This document shows, in pieces, positions 11,440-22,714 of a stretch of DNA of 64,000 bases. The stretch is from contig CM025851.1 in NCBI GenBank assembly GCA_003952965.2, forward strand, positions 22,606,779-22,670,778. The letters run 5' to 3'. Source of the stretch: Morella rubra (taxonomy: Eukaryota; Streptophyta; Magnoliopsida; Fagales; Myricaceae). Position numbers and translations under genes: made by a program. Below the pieces are notes generated by a model, which made no database searches, was not told where the DNA came from, and was given only the letters and a program-made list of their open reading frames with translations. Every line of letters starts with the position of its first letter. Position 1 is the first letter of the stretch.

Positions 11440-12257
11440 GCGGCTCGGCTCAACTAAGTCCTTGCCATCACTTTTTTCCTACATCATTCTCGTCTTCCCC
11501 AGCACACTTTTCTTTTTTCTCTCTCCGAAGGGCTTCTTCTTCGTTCTTTTTTCTCCTTCTAGCTACTGCCCTGTTCAAGGACTGCAAGTTCCTCTCTCAG
11601 GTAGTTCAAAATAAGGAATTGTTAGAGATTCTACTATTTTGGTTGGCTTTTAAGTTATAATAGCTCCTTGGTGGCCGACCAAATTTTCTACGATTGACCA
11701 CTTTTGATCAGAGACTGGAAGCAAATACTGTCTGATGGCTTGTATAATTTATTGGAGAAAATCCCCTATTTCGATTGCAGCGATTCGTAACCTCTGTGCT
11801 GGGTCCTGGGGATGGTAATTTCAATAGAGTTGATAAAATCATCTCCTCTGGTGGCTTGATTTGGTATGCTTTAAACATTACGTAGTTAAATGTTCTCCTT
11901 CATCGTCACAATAAACAGGAAACCTGCTCTGGTCTTCTCGCAAGATTCTCTCTCTGTGTCCAGGAGATGATGGGTGTTTACACCCCTATTTCAGCTTTAG
12001 CAGATCTCGTTGGAAGGAGATTCGGTAGTCTTTAAAACAAAAACAAGTTTGTAGTTGGTAGTTGGTAGTGCTGCAATGGCAGATGCCGGTCTTTTGAAAC
12101 TCCCTTTGATTTCAATCAGATCTGGTATTGCTGGAGCCGGTGAGGGGAGGAAATCTGTTCGGCGAGGGGAGGAGAGCAACTGCCAGGATAAAAAGAATGG
12201 AAGAGAAAAAGAACGGTAAAGAAGGTGGACTGGAGCTTTCACGAAAAAAAAAAAAAA
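11440..12257 (+). other. CT-rich, leader-like sequence between outer repeat and hairpin
   Basis: The stretch opens with CT-rich DNA resembling a plant 5' leader ('CTCTCTCCGAAGGGCTTCTT') and a possible exon edge ('CTCTCTCAGGTAG' near 11600). A 46-codon reading from the ATG near 12075 has no recognised domain. It could be a captured gene 5' end. No function is claimed. A run of 14 A bases at 12244-12257 abuts the hairpin element. Confidence 0.3.
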
Positions 12258-12536
12258 GGCTAAATTACTCTGTACGTCCCTGGGGTTTGACCTTTTTCCC
12301 AGTTTGGTCCTCAGGGTTCAATTTTCCCTAAAAGCATCCCTGGGGTGAGGACTCATTACCAAATAGATCCTGCGTCAACTCTTGGACGGAAATGCACACG
12401 TGGCTAACGGCTTACACGTGGGCACTGACAGCTGGATTTTTTTTTAAAAATCTTGCCCAATCGCAATGTGACACGTGTCACTACAATAAATAAAAATAAA
12501 AAATATTTAAAAAATAAAAAATAAATCTTAAATCTT

Positions 12537-12579
<43 letters not shown>

Positions 12580-13178
12580 CTCGGATCGGGGAGACCCCGA
12601 TCCTTTCCCGGTGGAGGCCCTCCACCGGCCCATTCTGGCCGCCCAGAACTGGGCGGCCAGCGGACTCCCCCTCCCTGGGCTGCTCGAGGGCGGCTGGGGA
12701 CCTCCCCATCCCGCAACCGCTGTTGCGGGATGGGGGAGGTCCCCCAGCCGCCCCAGAGCCGGGCGGGGAGTCCCTCCTCCGCTGGCCGCCCAGTTCTGGG
12801 CGGCCAGAATGGGCCGGTGGAGGGGCCTCCACCGGGAAAGGATCGGGGTCTCCCCCGATCCGAGTTTTCTCTTTTTTTTTTTTTTTTTTTAAAATTAAGA
12901 TTTAAGATTTAAGATTTATTTTATTTTTTAAAAATATTTTTTATTTTATTTATTGTAGTGACACGTGTCACATTGCGATTGGGCAAGATTTTAAAAAAAA
13001 ATCCAGCTGTAGTGCCCACGTGTAAGCCGTTAGCCACGTGTGCATTTCCGTCCAAGAGTTGACGCCAGGATCTATTTGGTAATGAGTCCTCACCCCATGG
13101 ATGCTTTTAGGGAAAATTGAACCCTGAGGACCAAACTGGGAAAAGGTCAAACCCCAGGGACGTATGAGTAATTTAGCC
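12258..13178. mobile_element. 921-bp near-perfect hairpin (foldback) element with GC-rich palindromic core
   Basis: The element starts GGCTAAATTACTC and ends GAGTAATTTAGCC. From these ends inward the two halves (about 460 bp each) are reverse complements with only a few percent difference, meeting at 'CCCGCAAC-CGCT-GTTGCGGG' (12710-12729). Each arm has an outer part with stress-box-like 'ACACGTGTCA' and 'CACACGTGGC', an AT-rich part with three AAATCTT units, an A or T run, and a GC-rich inner part. The inner part contains short perfect palindromes: 12585-12601, 12608-12628 and 12635-12660. The flanks are runs of A (12244-12257 and 13179-13188), compatible with a 9-bp A target duplication as in MULEs. 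ORFs seen in the core are by-products of symmetry. Confidence 0.9.
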
Positions 13179-13346
13179 AAAAAAAAAAACCCAAGGAGAG
13201 CCGGCAGAGCTAAATCGGGCCAAGCTGATCAGAGCCAACCCTCCTCATTGAATGAGGTGTCTGAATTTTGTCCCTTGGATCTGAGAAAATTGAATCTGAA
13301 ACGTGACTTTGTTTATCTTTGAACAAACCTCCTTTGTACCGAATCT

Positions 13347-14318
13347 TTTCCCATGTCTAGCATCTTCAAAGCGTAAAAACTTTCTGACGGTTCAACGTTT
13401 TAATATTATACATGAGTTGTGGCTGTATGATCACGGTGACCCCTCTAAACCTTCAATTCAATATCTTAACTTCTCAAATAAACTTGGCAATCAAACACTA
13501 GTTTCTCAAGCCTCAAATTCTAAACCACAGTAGCTTGGACTCAGAATCTCAGGACTTCACAAATAGGCCCTCACTAAATTAGTCAAAATAAGTTCCATTC
13601 AATATTCTTCATGGCAATTTTGCTTTATATGATCTCTTTACAAGGTCATGAAAGGTCAGGCCAAAACCTCAACATAACACCACTGGAGAGAGAGCCGTAA
13701 CATCTTCTTTCTTTCCGGGTTCAAGTGTAGTTCCCACATCTACGTTCTACACATAGGATATAAAAGCAATGGATGTCGTGTCTCAGGAGGGCGGTATAAA
13801 TAGTGGGAAAGTCAAGAAAGATTTTTGAAGGTGGGTTACAGCTACTATATTACTACTACCACAAACAGTAAATAGTGGTGTGATTCATGAACATAAAGAT
13901 GACAAACGTGACAAGTTGCCCCATACAAGACCATATGTAGTGCCATTTTGCATTCGTGTCACATTCAAACGAGCCTATCTCAATTAGAAGATTCACTCAT
14001 TGAAGCTGGGGGTAGTAAGGTAAATTTCAAAAAATTTAAAAATTCTATCTTTCAACTCGAGTATCAGTGCAGTCGAATTTGTTGGTAGACAGTAAAATTT
14101 GTATTTATATTAAATTATTAATATGTCAATAAACACCAAAAGTATATGACTACCCCATTTTCTAACCTACAGCTTATAATATCTTTCTAATTCCTTTTTG
14201 TTCTTCTATCTGAGGTAGTTTTGGACATGGCTGATCATGTAATTGCTGTAAGTCAATTAATTTCTTACCCTTTCTTTGTTTCTTTTTACCTTCACAATTT
14301 GGGGCAGGGGTAGTGGAT
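13347..14318. other. Intergenic stretch without recognised gene
   Basis: No ORF with a known domain, RNA gene or element boundary was seen. The 13303-13533 open frame overlaps the right outer arm and looks incidental. Confidence 0.4.
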
Positions 14319-16826
14319 TTTTTTTTTTTTTTTTTTCTCAATAAACAAACATTTCTATTAAAAACTAAACCAAACTAGAGACAGAGTCACAATACATAAG
14401 ATAAGAAGGAATGCAAGCAGAATCTATAAAACCAGACAAGTCAAAGAGAGCGGTCCAGCGAGCAAGCAAATGAGCTTGAAGATTGAGTCTTTGAGGAACC
14501 CAATGAATTGCCCAAGCTGATTGAGCCTTGAATAAATGTTTAACTGAGAAAACAAGGTCTTCAATTTTCCAGCAAGGAGGAGCAACATCCTGCTCAATAT
14601 CTTCACACAGGAGGCGACCGTCCGATTCAAAAACAACCAAAGACCAACTATGCTGAAACGCAATCTTCGTTGCATGAACAGCTGCCATAGCTTCATCCAC
14701 CAAAGGGTCTGTAGCCTGAATACGTTCCATGTACACAGTACAGAGAGAACTAGAGAAGTCTTGACAAGAGACGGCTACGTACGATCCATTATGACATATA
14801 GGAATGTCAAAATTGATCTTAATCCATCCTAGATCTGGGGGCAACCAAGAATGTGAGAGAGAGGGACAACAAACCAACCAAGCCAACTGATGATCTGAGA
14901 ATCTATGGGCAAGTGATGATCTAAGATCTGAATACACCACCACCTTATCTTCATGAGAGGTTTGATTGCGAGAAAACCACAAAACATCAAAACGCAAACG
15001 TGCATGGAAAATGAACTAGTTGATACATGACTGAGATGGAAGAGTTTCAAACGCCACTTTCCAGAGCAAAAGCTTAAGCCGGTCCTAGAGAGGAAGTTTC
15101 CGTAGCAGAGTCCAGTCCTGTTCGGATAAAAAATATTGTTGGGCCCAACGAGCCGATTGAGCATGAAGAACAACTTCCTTCACAGAGAAAGAGCCTCGAG
15201 GGTTGGGGTGCCAAATAAAAGAATCTTTGTGATGCGGGTCAGGCGGAGACATAGATAAAATGTGAGATACAGTATCCGGAGTGAACAAAGAATATAACGT
15301 TGATAAATTCCACTCACCCGAATCCTGATCAACAAGCTCTGCCACTCGATGAAAAGAAGAGGAAATCACCACGCTAGCAGGTTTGAAACCAGGTAAAAAG
15401 GGGATCTAGGGGTCATAAAAAATGCTCATGGAGGAGCCATTACGAGGCAAAATACAAGCACTCCGCTTCAGAGATCTACAAACTCGGCTGATGCCTTGCA
15501 ATATAAGTGAAGCCCCAACTTTAGCTCCTACTTCCAGAATTGAGATTAATGGAAAATATTTGGACTTCATCATCTGAGCTCACACCGAGTTTGGTTGCTT
15601 AAATAAACCCCACGCCAACTTGAGAGTGAAAGCTTTGTTTATTTCCTCCAATCTGCGAATACCAAGCCCCTCAAACTGCTTGGGCTGATAGATGCAACTT
15701 CAAGCCTTGAGGGTATAATTACGAGTCTTTCCCGTAGGAAAGCCCCACCAAAAATCCTTGAGGCTCAAGGAATAAACAACACGTTTTCTAGAGAGAGAGA
15801 CTCCTCCCTCTCTCTAGAACCCCTCATCTCTTTTGTCTAAAAGCACCCTCCTCTCTCTTGCTCTAGCCAGGTGAGGAGCTCCGGCTCCTTCCCCCTTCCC
15901 TTTCCTTTCCTCTGGCCACCCTTTTGGTGGCCGAAGTCTGTTTGTTTTTCTTTTTTCGGCTTGATTTTTGGTTTATTTTTTACGGTTAGATCCCGACCTT
16001 TCCGGTGGTCTTTGGTGTGCACGACATCTTTGGTGGGCATCCTCTTTTTTCCCCTTGGGGGTTTGAGCTTTTTTGGAGGACTCGACCTGCCTCATCGTGT
16101 TCAGCTCCCCTTGGCGGTCTGCTATGTCTCTGTCCGACCTCTCTTTGCCCGCGTGTATGGGCCATGTGCAGCCACGGGCGTGTGTGCCGCCTATGCCCGC
16201 AACATTTTTGGTTCCGACCGCCTCTAGTTACTGCCATTTTGTGCCGCTTGTAGCTATCTCTCCTCCTCCCCCTAGTGCAGCCAGTATTAGCATGAAGACT
16301 ATCTTGAAGGAGTCAGATTGTTGTTATGCTCGCCCTTCCTCTAGCGGAAGCCGCCATCGACTTGTGCGATGGTCGTGTTGTGTTCCGATCTTTGTGACCA
16401 ATTTGTGTTTGTCTTGTGTGTTGGCTCTTGAGGCCAGTTTGTGTTCGCCCTTGTGGCTAGTTTGTTGTTCTAGTGTTTGTTTTATGACTCTTGTGGCTGT
16501 TGGTGAATCTTTGAATTCAGCTTATTGTAGGCTTTTTGGTCCGATTAAGTTTTTCGCTAGCCTTCTAGTTATTTTTATGTTTTGTATTGTTTGTAACTTT
16601 CTCGATTTTTAATATATTATTTCATTTGCCTAGAAAAAAAATAATTCTTGAGGCTCTACCCACTTTTTGACACCAACCTAGAGGAAGTAGTACTAATTGC
16701 GTATAATACTGAGATAAAGATGTGGCAACATATTTAATCAGTGTCGTCCTCCCTCTCTGATTGGGATAAAGTTTTTGACTTCTAGCTAGCCAACTTGGAA
16801 GTAACACACTCATGCAAAGACTCCAC
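14319..16826 (-). mobile_element. LINE (L1-type) 3' half: reverse transcriptase end, zf-RVT region, RNase H, poly(A)
   Basis: On the minus strand the order is: reverse-transcriptase C-terminal 'GRTTLIKYVATSLSQYYTQ' (16622-16813); then, after an 876-bp insertion, '[20 protein letters not shown]' (about 15590-15660); a zf-RVT-type region ending 'FIWHPNPRGSFSVKEVVLHA' (about 15170-15230); and a C-terminal RNase H domain (14365-14820). The RNase H has 'INFD', 'VDEAMAAVHATKIA' and 'VFESDG', as in plant LINE RVT_3 domains. A poly(A) tail (T-run on + at 14319-14337) follows the stop. The 5' part is missing at the foldback element at 16827. Stops and shifts make it a pseudo-copy, though the RNase H frame is open for 210 codons. 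Confidence 0.85.
15767..16642 (+). mobile_element. Retroposed insertion (LINE-derived, deletion form) inside the LINE
   Basis: An 876-bp segment interrupts the LINE reverse transcriptase. It is flanked by an imperfect 14-bp direct repeat, AATCCTTGAGGCTC at 15753-15766 and AATTCTTGAGGCTC at 16643-16656, and ends on the + strand in an A-run after 'ATATTATTTCATTTGCC'. These are the marks of target-primed reverse transcription. The body starts with a CT-rich leader and ends with a T/G-rich 3' region typical of plant LINE transcripts. No reverse transcriptase is present. The 179-codon frame at 16073-16612 has no recognised domain. Confidence 0.75.
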
Positions 16827-18453
16827 GGGCTTGTTTGGAAATGGGGTTGTGGTTTTGGTTTTAACTCAACTTTTGGGTTTAACTTTTAAATTTTTATATT
16901 TAAATATTGTTTTGTTGTAAGGAATTGTTTGGTTGTTTAAAATTTGAAATGATTTATATTTAATTAAATTAAATAATATTAATTTTATAGTTATTATGAT
17001 ATTCAAAAAATAAAAATAATAAAAATGATTTTTAAAAATAAAAAAAATATATAATTCAAAAAATAAGTGGAAAATATTTCATAAATATCAAAAATAAAAA
17101 TAGATAAAATACGAAACTAATAAAAAATATTCATAAAAATTAAAGAAAAAGATAAAAAATTGTGCAAAATTTAAAAACAAATAAAATTTTACAAAAATGA
17201 TAAAAAAACAATAAATTAAAATTTTCAAAAAAAAAACTTAACAATAATTAGCAAATATAATCATTATCAAAATTATTACAAAAAATAATAAATAAAACAA
17301 TAGATAAATAAAAAAAATTATTAAAATAGTTACAAAAGTGTATAAATGTCTATAAACGTTTTAAAAATAGAAAAATACTTTTAAAATTTAGTAAAATAAA
17401 AAAAAGGAAATTAACACTTAAAATTAAAACTTATGAAATTTGACACAGAAAAAAGATAGTGGACTGGTAAATATGCACTTATAACACATGGATTGAAAAG
17501 GTATAAAAACCATGTGAGCCAAGCACATTATGTCAGCATACCATTGGAATAAAAAAAATACAAGTAACAAACAAATAAATAATATAACATAATCCAGGTT
17601 TAAGTCAAATCGCAATTTGATCCCCCCACTCTCAAAAGAAAAAGAAAAAAGAAACAAGGAGTAGTCCCAACTACCATCTTGATTTGTTTTATCCTGTAAT
17701 TTTTACATAGGTGAGAATGAGTTTTTCTTCCAAGTGTTACTTTCGCTTGAGATAGAATTATATTTGCAATAAGTATATAAATATATCATCGTCAATGCGT
17801 GAAGTAAATTACTGAAGTCATTTGCCTCTATTCCTTCTTGTCTTATCACAATCTCATAGGGCAAGAAATACTTTTTGTAAATTAATTTTCTATTTTAAAA
17901 CTTTTATAGACATTTATACACTTTGTAACTATTTTAATAATTTTTTTTTTTTATTTTCTCTATTGTTTTATTTATGCTTTTTTTGTAATAATTTTGATAA
18001 TGATTATATTTGCTAATTATTTTTAAGTTTTTATTTTTGAAAATTTTAATAAAATTTTTAATTTATTGTTTTTTTTTATCATTTTTGTAAAATTTTATTT
18101 GTTTTATAAATTTTACACAATTTTTATCTTTGTCTTTTAATTTTTATGAATATTTTTTTATTATTTCATAATTTATCTATTTTTATATTTATGAAATTAT
18201 TTTTTACTTATTTTTGAATTATATATTTTTTTGATTTTTTAAAATTATTTTTTATTATTTTTATTTTTTGAATATCATAATAACTATAAAATTAATATTA
18301 TTTAATTTAATTAAATTATAAATCATTTCAAATTTTAAACAATCAAATAATTTCTTACAACAAAAAATATTTAAATATAAAAATTTAAAATTTGAAAATT
18401 AAACCTAAAATTGAAACAAAAACAAAACCACATCCTCGTTTCCAAACAAGCCC
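16827..18453. mobile_element. AT-rich foldback element, about 1.63 kb, arms about 550 bp
   Basis: The left end reads GGGCTTGTTTGG and the right end CCAAACAAGCCC. The inverted arms run about 16827-17375 and 17880-18453, with matching blocks such as 'TATAAATGTCTATAAACG' on the left and its complement near 17900. Identity is roughly 85-90 percent by eye with small indels. The ~500-bp spacer has no recognised gene. The termini resemble PIF/Harbinger ends, but no target duplication was found (flanks CTCCAC and AGATGT). The left end abuts the LINE relic. Confidence 0.8.
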
Positions 18454-19238
18454 AGATGTTTCTTTTTAGGCAGTGGATTCGTTCTCCGGATAAGTCACTC
18501 CTTGAAGTAGTAGCTAGTAGAGGCTACAATTTCTTACCTCTTTTGCCTTCGGTATTTTATTTGTTTTACTTACAAAAACATTGGCCAGCTCACACACGAG
18601 GTCGGTTCCCACTTTTTGAATTCCCCGAGACATCTCTTCCTCCCTCTCTCTGGCTTTCTCATCTATTTAACTTCCCTGTGCTCAATCAGTTCACACTGTT
18701 TTGTTCTAAGACATCGCCACCATTTTTTTTTTGGTCCTTTAAACTCTCCAGCACTATCACAAAGTAATAAAGTACACCTAAAACCAAACCTAACACAATG
18801 TCGTCTTCCTTCTTAACATAAAAGTGGAAAAAGCAAGTCTGTCGTCAACCTCTGGTTGAAGAACCATAGTTGCTATCTTCCCAAACTAGTGCTTTCTTTT
18901 TTTGGCCTATATGTCCGTACTGGATATGTGGGATTGGCTGATTCTCAGGAATTCCCAGTTAAAGTCACCAAACTGATAGTCCACTGTTTGGCGTGCAAAT
19001 AAGTTTACTTATGTTGCTAAAGATGTGCTATTTTTCTCAGACGAAGGAGTATTATATGAAGCTGAAAAAACAAAAAGGTCATACACAAAAAGGTCATACC
19101 GGCAATGAATTTTCGAAGGCAAGTCTCATGTCCTCGAGATCTGGAAAGTAAGTATCTTTGAGTTTGATTCTGACACTGGGCGAGTAGCCGCTTATACTTG
19201 GAAACTCTTTGGTGCTTCATGTTGTAGGGTTTTGATTG
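18454..19238 (+). promoter_or_regulatory. Upstream region and 5' leader of the MSL gene, with probable 5'-UTR intron at 19148-19227
   Basis: The 0.8 kb before the start codon has no competing gene. A strong donor 'AAA|GTAAGTAT' at 19148 and an acceptor 'TTGTAG|G' ending at 19227 bracket 80 nt just before the ATG at 19239, which suggests a short leader intron. No clear TATA box was assigned. Confidence 0.45.
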
Positions 19239-22200
19239 ATGGATGTTAAGGAAAGAGCTCTAAGGGGCGTCGAATTAAGCATGGTGGATAACAGAGCCTC
19301 AAATGCTAGCCAAGTGGTAGTTGAAATCCCAGGCGAAGAGACTTCAAATCGCATTGCGGAAACCAAAGACGGAAAAGGGTCTTCTTCCATAGCCTCAGAA
19401 TCCTTCAAGCAAAACAGGGTCGCCTCGCCTGTCAAAGCGTCCTCCGAGTCCACCACTGGTTTCTCAAAATCGGTCCCAATCGGCTGCCCCTCACCCGAGA
19501 TCTCAAGGTTCAGTCCGAGCCCCCATAAGCCTCCCAAAGTACCTACCACCAATGAGAACCTTATTCGTAAACGGTCGCTTACAAGGTCAGTGTATTCCAA
19601 ACCGAAATCAAGGTTTGGGGAGCAACCTTATGCGGCTACCCACGTGTACGATGAGAATGCCTCAACTTTGCTGGAGCAAATTGGCGCCAGTTCGCCTTAT
19701 GGGAGCTCCTTTAATGTGGCGTCGCCTAATAACAAATCGTCAAGGAGCACTGCTAGAACTGTGTCCATTACCCCGAAGACGCCGTTGATGGCGTCTCCAG
19801 GGGGTGATGAGGATGAAGAGATTTACAAGAAGGTTAAATTGAGTAAAGAGAACCATAGTAGAGTGAAAACCAAGTTTCTGATTGAGCTAATTGGGTTTGT
19901 GTTCATGTTTGGATGCTTGGCGGCTAGCTTGACTGTCGAAAGATTGAAGAATAACATGGTTTGGGGTTTGGAGATTTGGAAATGGTGTGTGCTTGTGATG
20001 GTGATCTTTTTGGGAATGTTGGTTACCAGATGGTTTATGCGTGTGATTGTGTTCTTGATTGAAATGAACTTTTTGCTGAGAAAGAAGGTGCTGTATTTTG
20101 TTCATGCACTGAAGAAGAGTGTTCAGGTCTTTTTTTGGTTGGGCTTAGTTCTTCTTACCTGGGTTTTGCTGTTCAAACGTGGGGTTAAGCGATCCAAGAC
20201 TGCCACCAAGATTTTGGACTATGTTACGTGGACTCTTGTTTCTCTTCTAATTGGAGCATTTTTGTGGTTGATGAAGACATTGTTGCTGAAGATCTTAGCG
20301 TCGAATTTCCATGTGAACACCTTCTTTGACAGAATTCAGGAATCAGTATTCCATCAATACGTTCTGCAGACACTTTCAGGGCCTCCACTAATAGAGGAGG
20401 CAGAGAGAGTTGGGAGATCACCCAGTGCTGGTCAGTTGAGTTTCAGGAGTACTAAGAAGAGTAAGGGAGGGAAGGAGAAAGAGGTAATCGATATGGGGAA
20501 GCTTCATAAGATTAAACATGAAAAGGTTTCTGCTTGGACCATGAAGGTGTTGGTTGATGCCGTAATGAATTCAGGCCTGTCCACGATCTCTAATGCACTA
20601 GATGAAAGTTTTGATGATGGAGGTGGTGAGCAGGCAGATAAGGAGATTACCAATGAGATGGAAGCAACTGCCGCAGCCTATCACATTTTCAGGAATGTCG
20701 CTCAACCTTGTTGCAAGTGAGAAAATCTACTTTCTACAGAAGTTCTGCAATGTCGTAGTATCCGCTTCTCTCTACACGTAGTCTTTTCTCAACATCTAAT
20801 ATTCTTCGTTAGGTTCATTGATGAGGACGACCTCCTGAGATTCATGATCAAGGAAGAAGTGGATCTTGTGTTTCCCCTGTTAGAAGGAGGAGAGACTGGA
20901 AGGATCGATAGAAAAGCTCTTACGGACTGGTTGGTAAGAGATCTTCTTTTGATTCTTTAAAGCTTCTTTTTGATTTTGATTGGTTGTTGTTCTAATTTCA
21001 TAGCATGCCTTTGATCTGTGGTCGCTGAGTTTTCTTTCTTGGTCATTGAAACTTTGAACAGCCCCCACATTGTACAGTTTGTGGAATGCATCTAAGGGGC
21101 ATAAAATAGCTAGGGAATGGAAAGGGAAGTTGTCAACCTTTGCTTATGTATAGTTCCAAAATTACTTTCGTTTCCTTTGTCTTGCGGTCGACCAAACAGA
21201 TGTAACAGCAATTCTGAATTTTCTACTGCATTTTGTCAATTGTTTTTCAATTTTGAAGCCGTAAGACCCGAAAGGACCATGTCAAATCATGCATATCAGT
21301 TTCGGTTGTTGGAACATGGAGTTGCTGGAGGATAATGTCTACAAGAGATTCTACCAAAATGGACCTGAATATAAAAATTTTATGGAAAATAGTGGAATTT
21401 GTGGTGTCTCCCAATGTAGCAGATATGTGACGAATTGTAAGAATGATGAAAAATTCTCTTTGGCAGTGGGAATTCTTTTTCATTAATGTCCATGATTGTG
21501 CAGGTAAAGGTCTACAATGGCCGGAAAGCACTGGCACATGCTTTAAATGACACCAAAACTGCAGTGAAGCAGTTAAACAAACTCGTGACTGGAATCCTGA
21601 TTATTGTGACCATTCTTGTGTGGCTTCTCTTGATGGAAATTGCAACAACAAAAGTTCTTGTCTTCCTCTCGTCACAGCTTGTTGTAGCAGCTTTTATGTT
21701 TGGAAATACCTGCAAGACCATATTTGAAGCTATTATATTTGTATTTGTAATGCATCCATTTGATGTTGGTGATCGTTGTGTCATTGATGGCGTTCAGGTA
21801 ACCTATGAGAAGCACTTTTTACTTCTTTTCCTTTCAGTTGTTCCATCTTGAGGGGGTTGCTTAGTTAAATCTTTTTCATACCTGGTCCTTGACAGATGAC
21901 GGTGGAAGAGATGAACATTTTGACAACAGTGTTTCTGAAAGTCAATAATGAGAAGGTATACTATCCAAATTCAGTTTTGTCTACAAAACCCATCAGCAAT
22001 TACTACAGAAGCCCTGATATGGGTGATTCTGTGGAATTTTCAATTGATTTTGTGACGCCAGTGGAGAGGATTGGGATGCTGAAAGACAAAATTAAGAAGT
22101 AAGTTGACTAAAACACCCGCTTCTCTTCGTTTATATAATGATCCAATTATGACAGACTTGTATAATCATTGACAACAACATCATTCAATCCGATTATTTG

Positions 22201-22714
22201 GCTAATCGGATTAAATGATGTCGTTGTTCAAGTTGTTGAATTATCAAAAGTTGTTGTAGATTTACTTCTCACTCCAGATGTATAAGCACTGTAATAACAA
22301 CACCCAAAATTTGAAGAGTTGAATTATGTGGGAATTCCTCACTGGGATGTTTAAAGATTCTTAATTCTTGTTATTACTGTCTCTCATAATGATGTACAAC
22401 TCTTTTGCCCTTAAGTTATTCTTACAATTTGCTTTTGTTTCTTCAGGTACTTGGAGAAAAATCCGCAACACTGGCATCCTAACCACAATGTGGTGGTGAA
22501 GGACATTGAAAAATTAAATGAGATAAAGATGGGTCTCTACGTCTTTCACACAATGAACTTCCAAGACTTGGGAGAGAAGAATAGGCGAAGAACTGAATTA
22601 GTTATCGAGATAAAGAGGATTTTTGAAGAACTTAGTATCAGATACAATCTCCTGCCCCAAGCAGTTCATCTCAGCCATATAGAGTCTGAAACAACAATGG
22701 CAACCAACAGATGA
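19239..22714 (+). CDS. MSL10-like: Mechanosensitive ion channel protein, MscS-like (MSL10/MSL-type), five coding exons
   Basis: This gene encodes a plasma-membrane-type plant MscS homologue, a channel gated by membrane tension. Exons are 19239-20716, 20813-20933, 21504-21797, 21896-22098 and 22447-22714. All introns are GT-AG and the phases fit, giving about 787 residues (Arabidopsis MSL10 is 734). The start is the ATG in 'TTGATGGATGTTAAG'. Residues 1-210 are a hydrophilic, serine-rich N-terminus. Transmembrane segments are visible near 212-232, 248-270, 297-312, 328-350, 562-580 and 584-615. The last carries the pore and is followed by 'NTCKTIFEAIIFVFV' and 'MHPFDVGDRCVIDG', the most conserved MscS-family signature in plants. 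After it comes 'MTVEEMNILTTVFL' and 'YYPNSVL-TKPISN-YRSPDMG'. The loop after TM4 is 'FDRIQESVFHQYVLQTLSGPP'. All key family motifs are intact. The family is certain; assignment to MSL10 rather than MSL4/5/6/9 is tentative. Confidence 0.95.
22171..22228. repeat. Short hairpin in intron 4 of the MSL gene
   Basis: A left arm reading 'CATCATTCAATCCGATTA' (up to 22196) and a right arm 'TAATCGGATTAAATGATG' (from 22203) pair over about 24 bp with two mismatches, one a potential G-U pair, around a 6-nt loop. It may be a tiny foldback relic or an RNA stem in the intron. Confidence 0.7.

Larger units (their letters stand above)
11123..13346. repeat. Outer inverted repeat, arms about 100 bp, enclosing the hairpin element
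   Basis: The left arm (11123-11226) starts 'AGATTCGGTACAAAGGAGGT' and runs through 'TTCAAAGATAACCAAAGTC' to 'CAGACACCTCATT'. The right arm (13251-13346) is its reverse complement with roughly 12 percent mismatch. The arms are separated by about 2 kb that contains CT-rich leader-like DNA (11450-12240) and the 921-bp hairpin. No target duplication was found outside the arms. It may be the terminal repeats of an older element that carries captured DNA (Pack-MULE-like), or simply an inverted duplication. Confidence 0.7.

Noticed and set aside
12528-12912. Several overlapping ORFs of 60-96 codons on both strands in the hairpin core
   Set aside because: They are proline/glycine/arginine-rich products of GC-rich palindromic sequence, appear on both strands symmetrically and end in poly-phenylalanine from T runs.
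14365-14997. 210-codon ORF as a possible host gene
   Set aside because: Its motifs are those of the LINE C-terminal RNase H, and it is followed by a poly(A) tail as part of the LINE.
16073-16612. 179-codon ORF on the plus strand
   Set aside because: It lies inside the retroposed insertion, has no domain, is cysteine/serine-rich in several frames and looks like open LINE leader/3' sequence.
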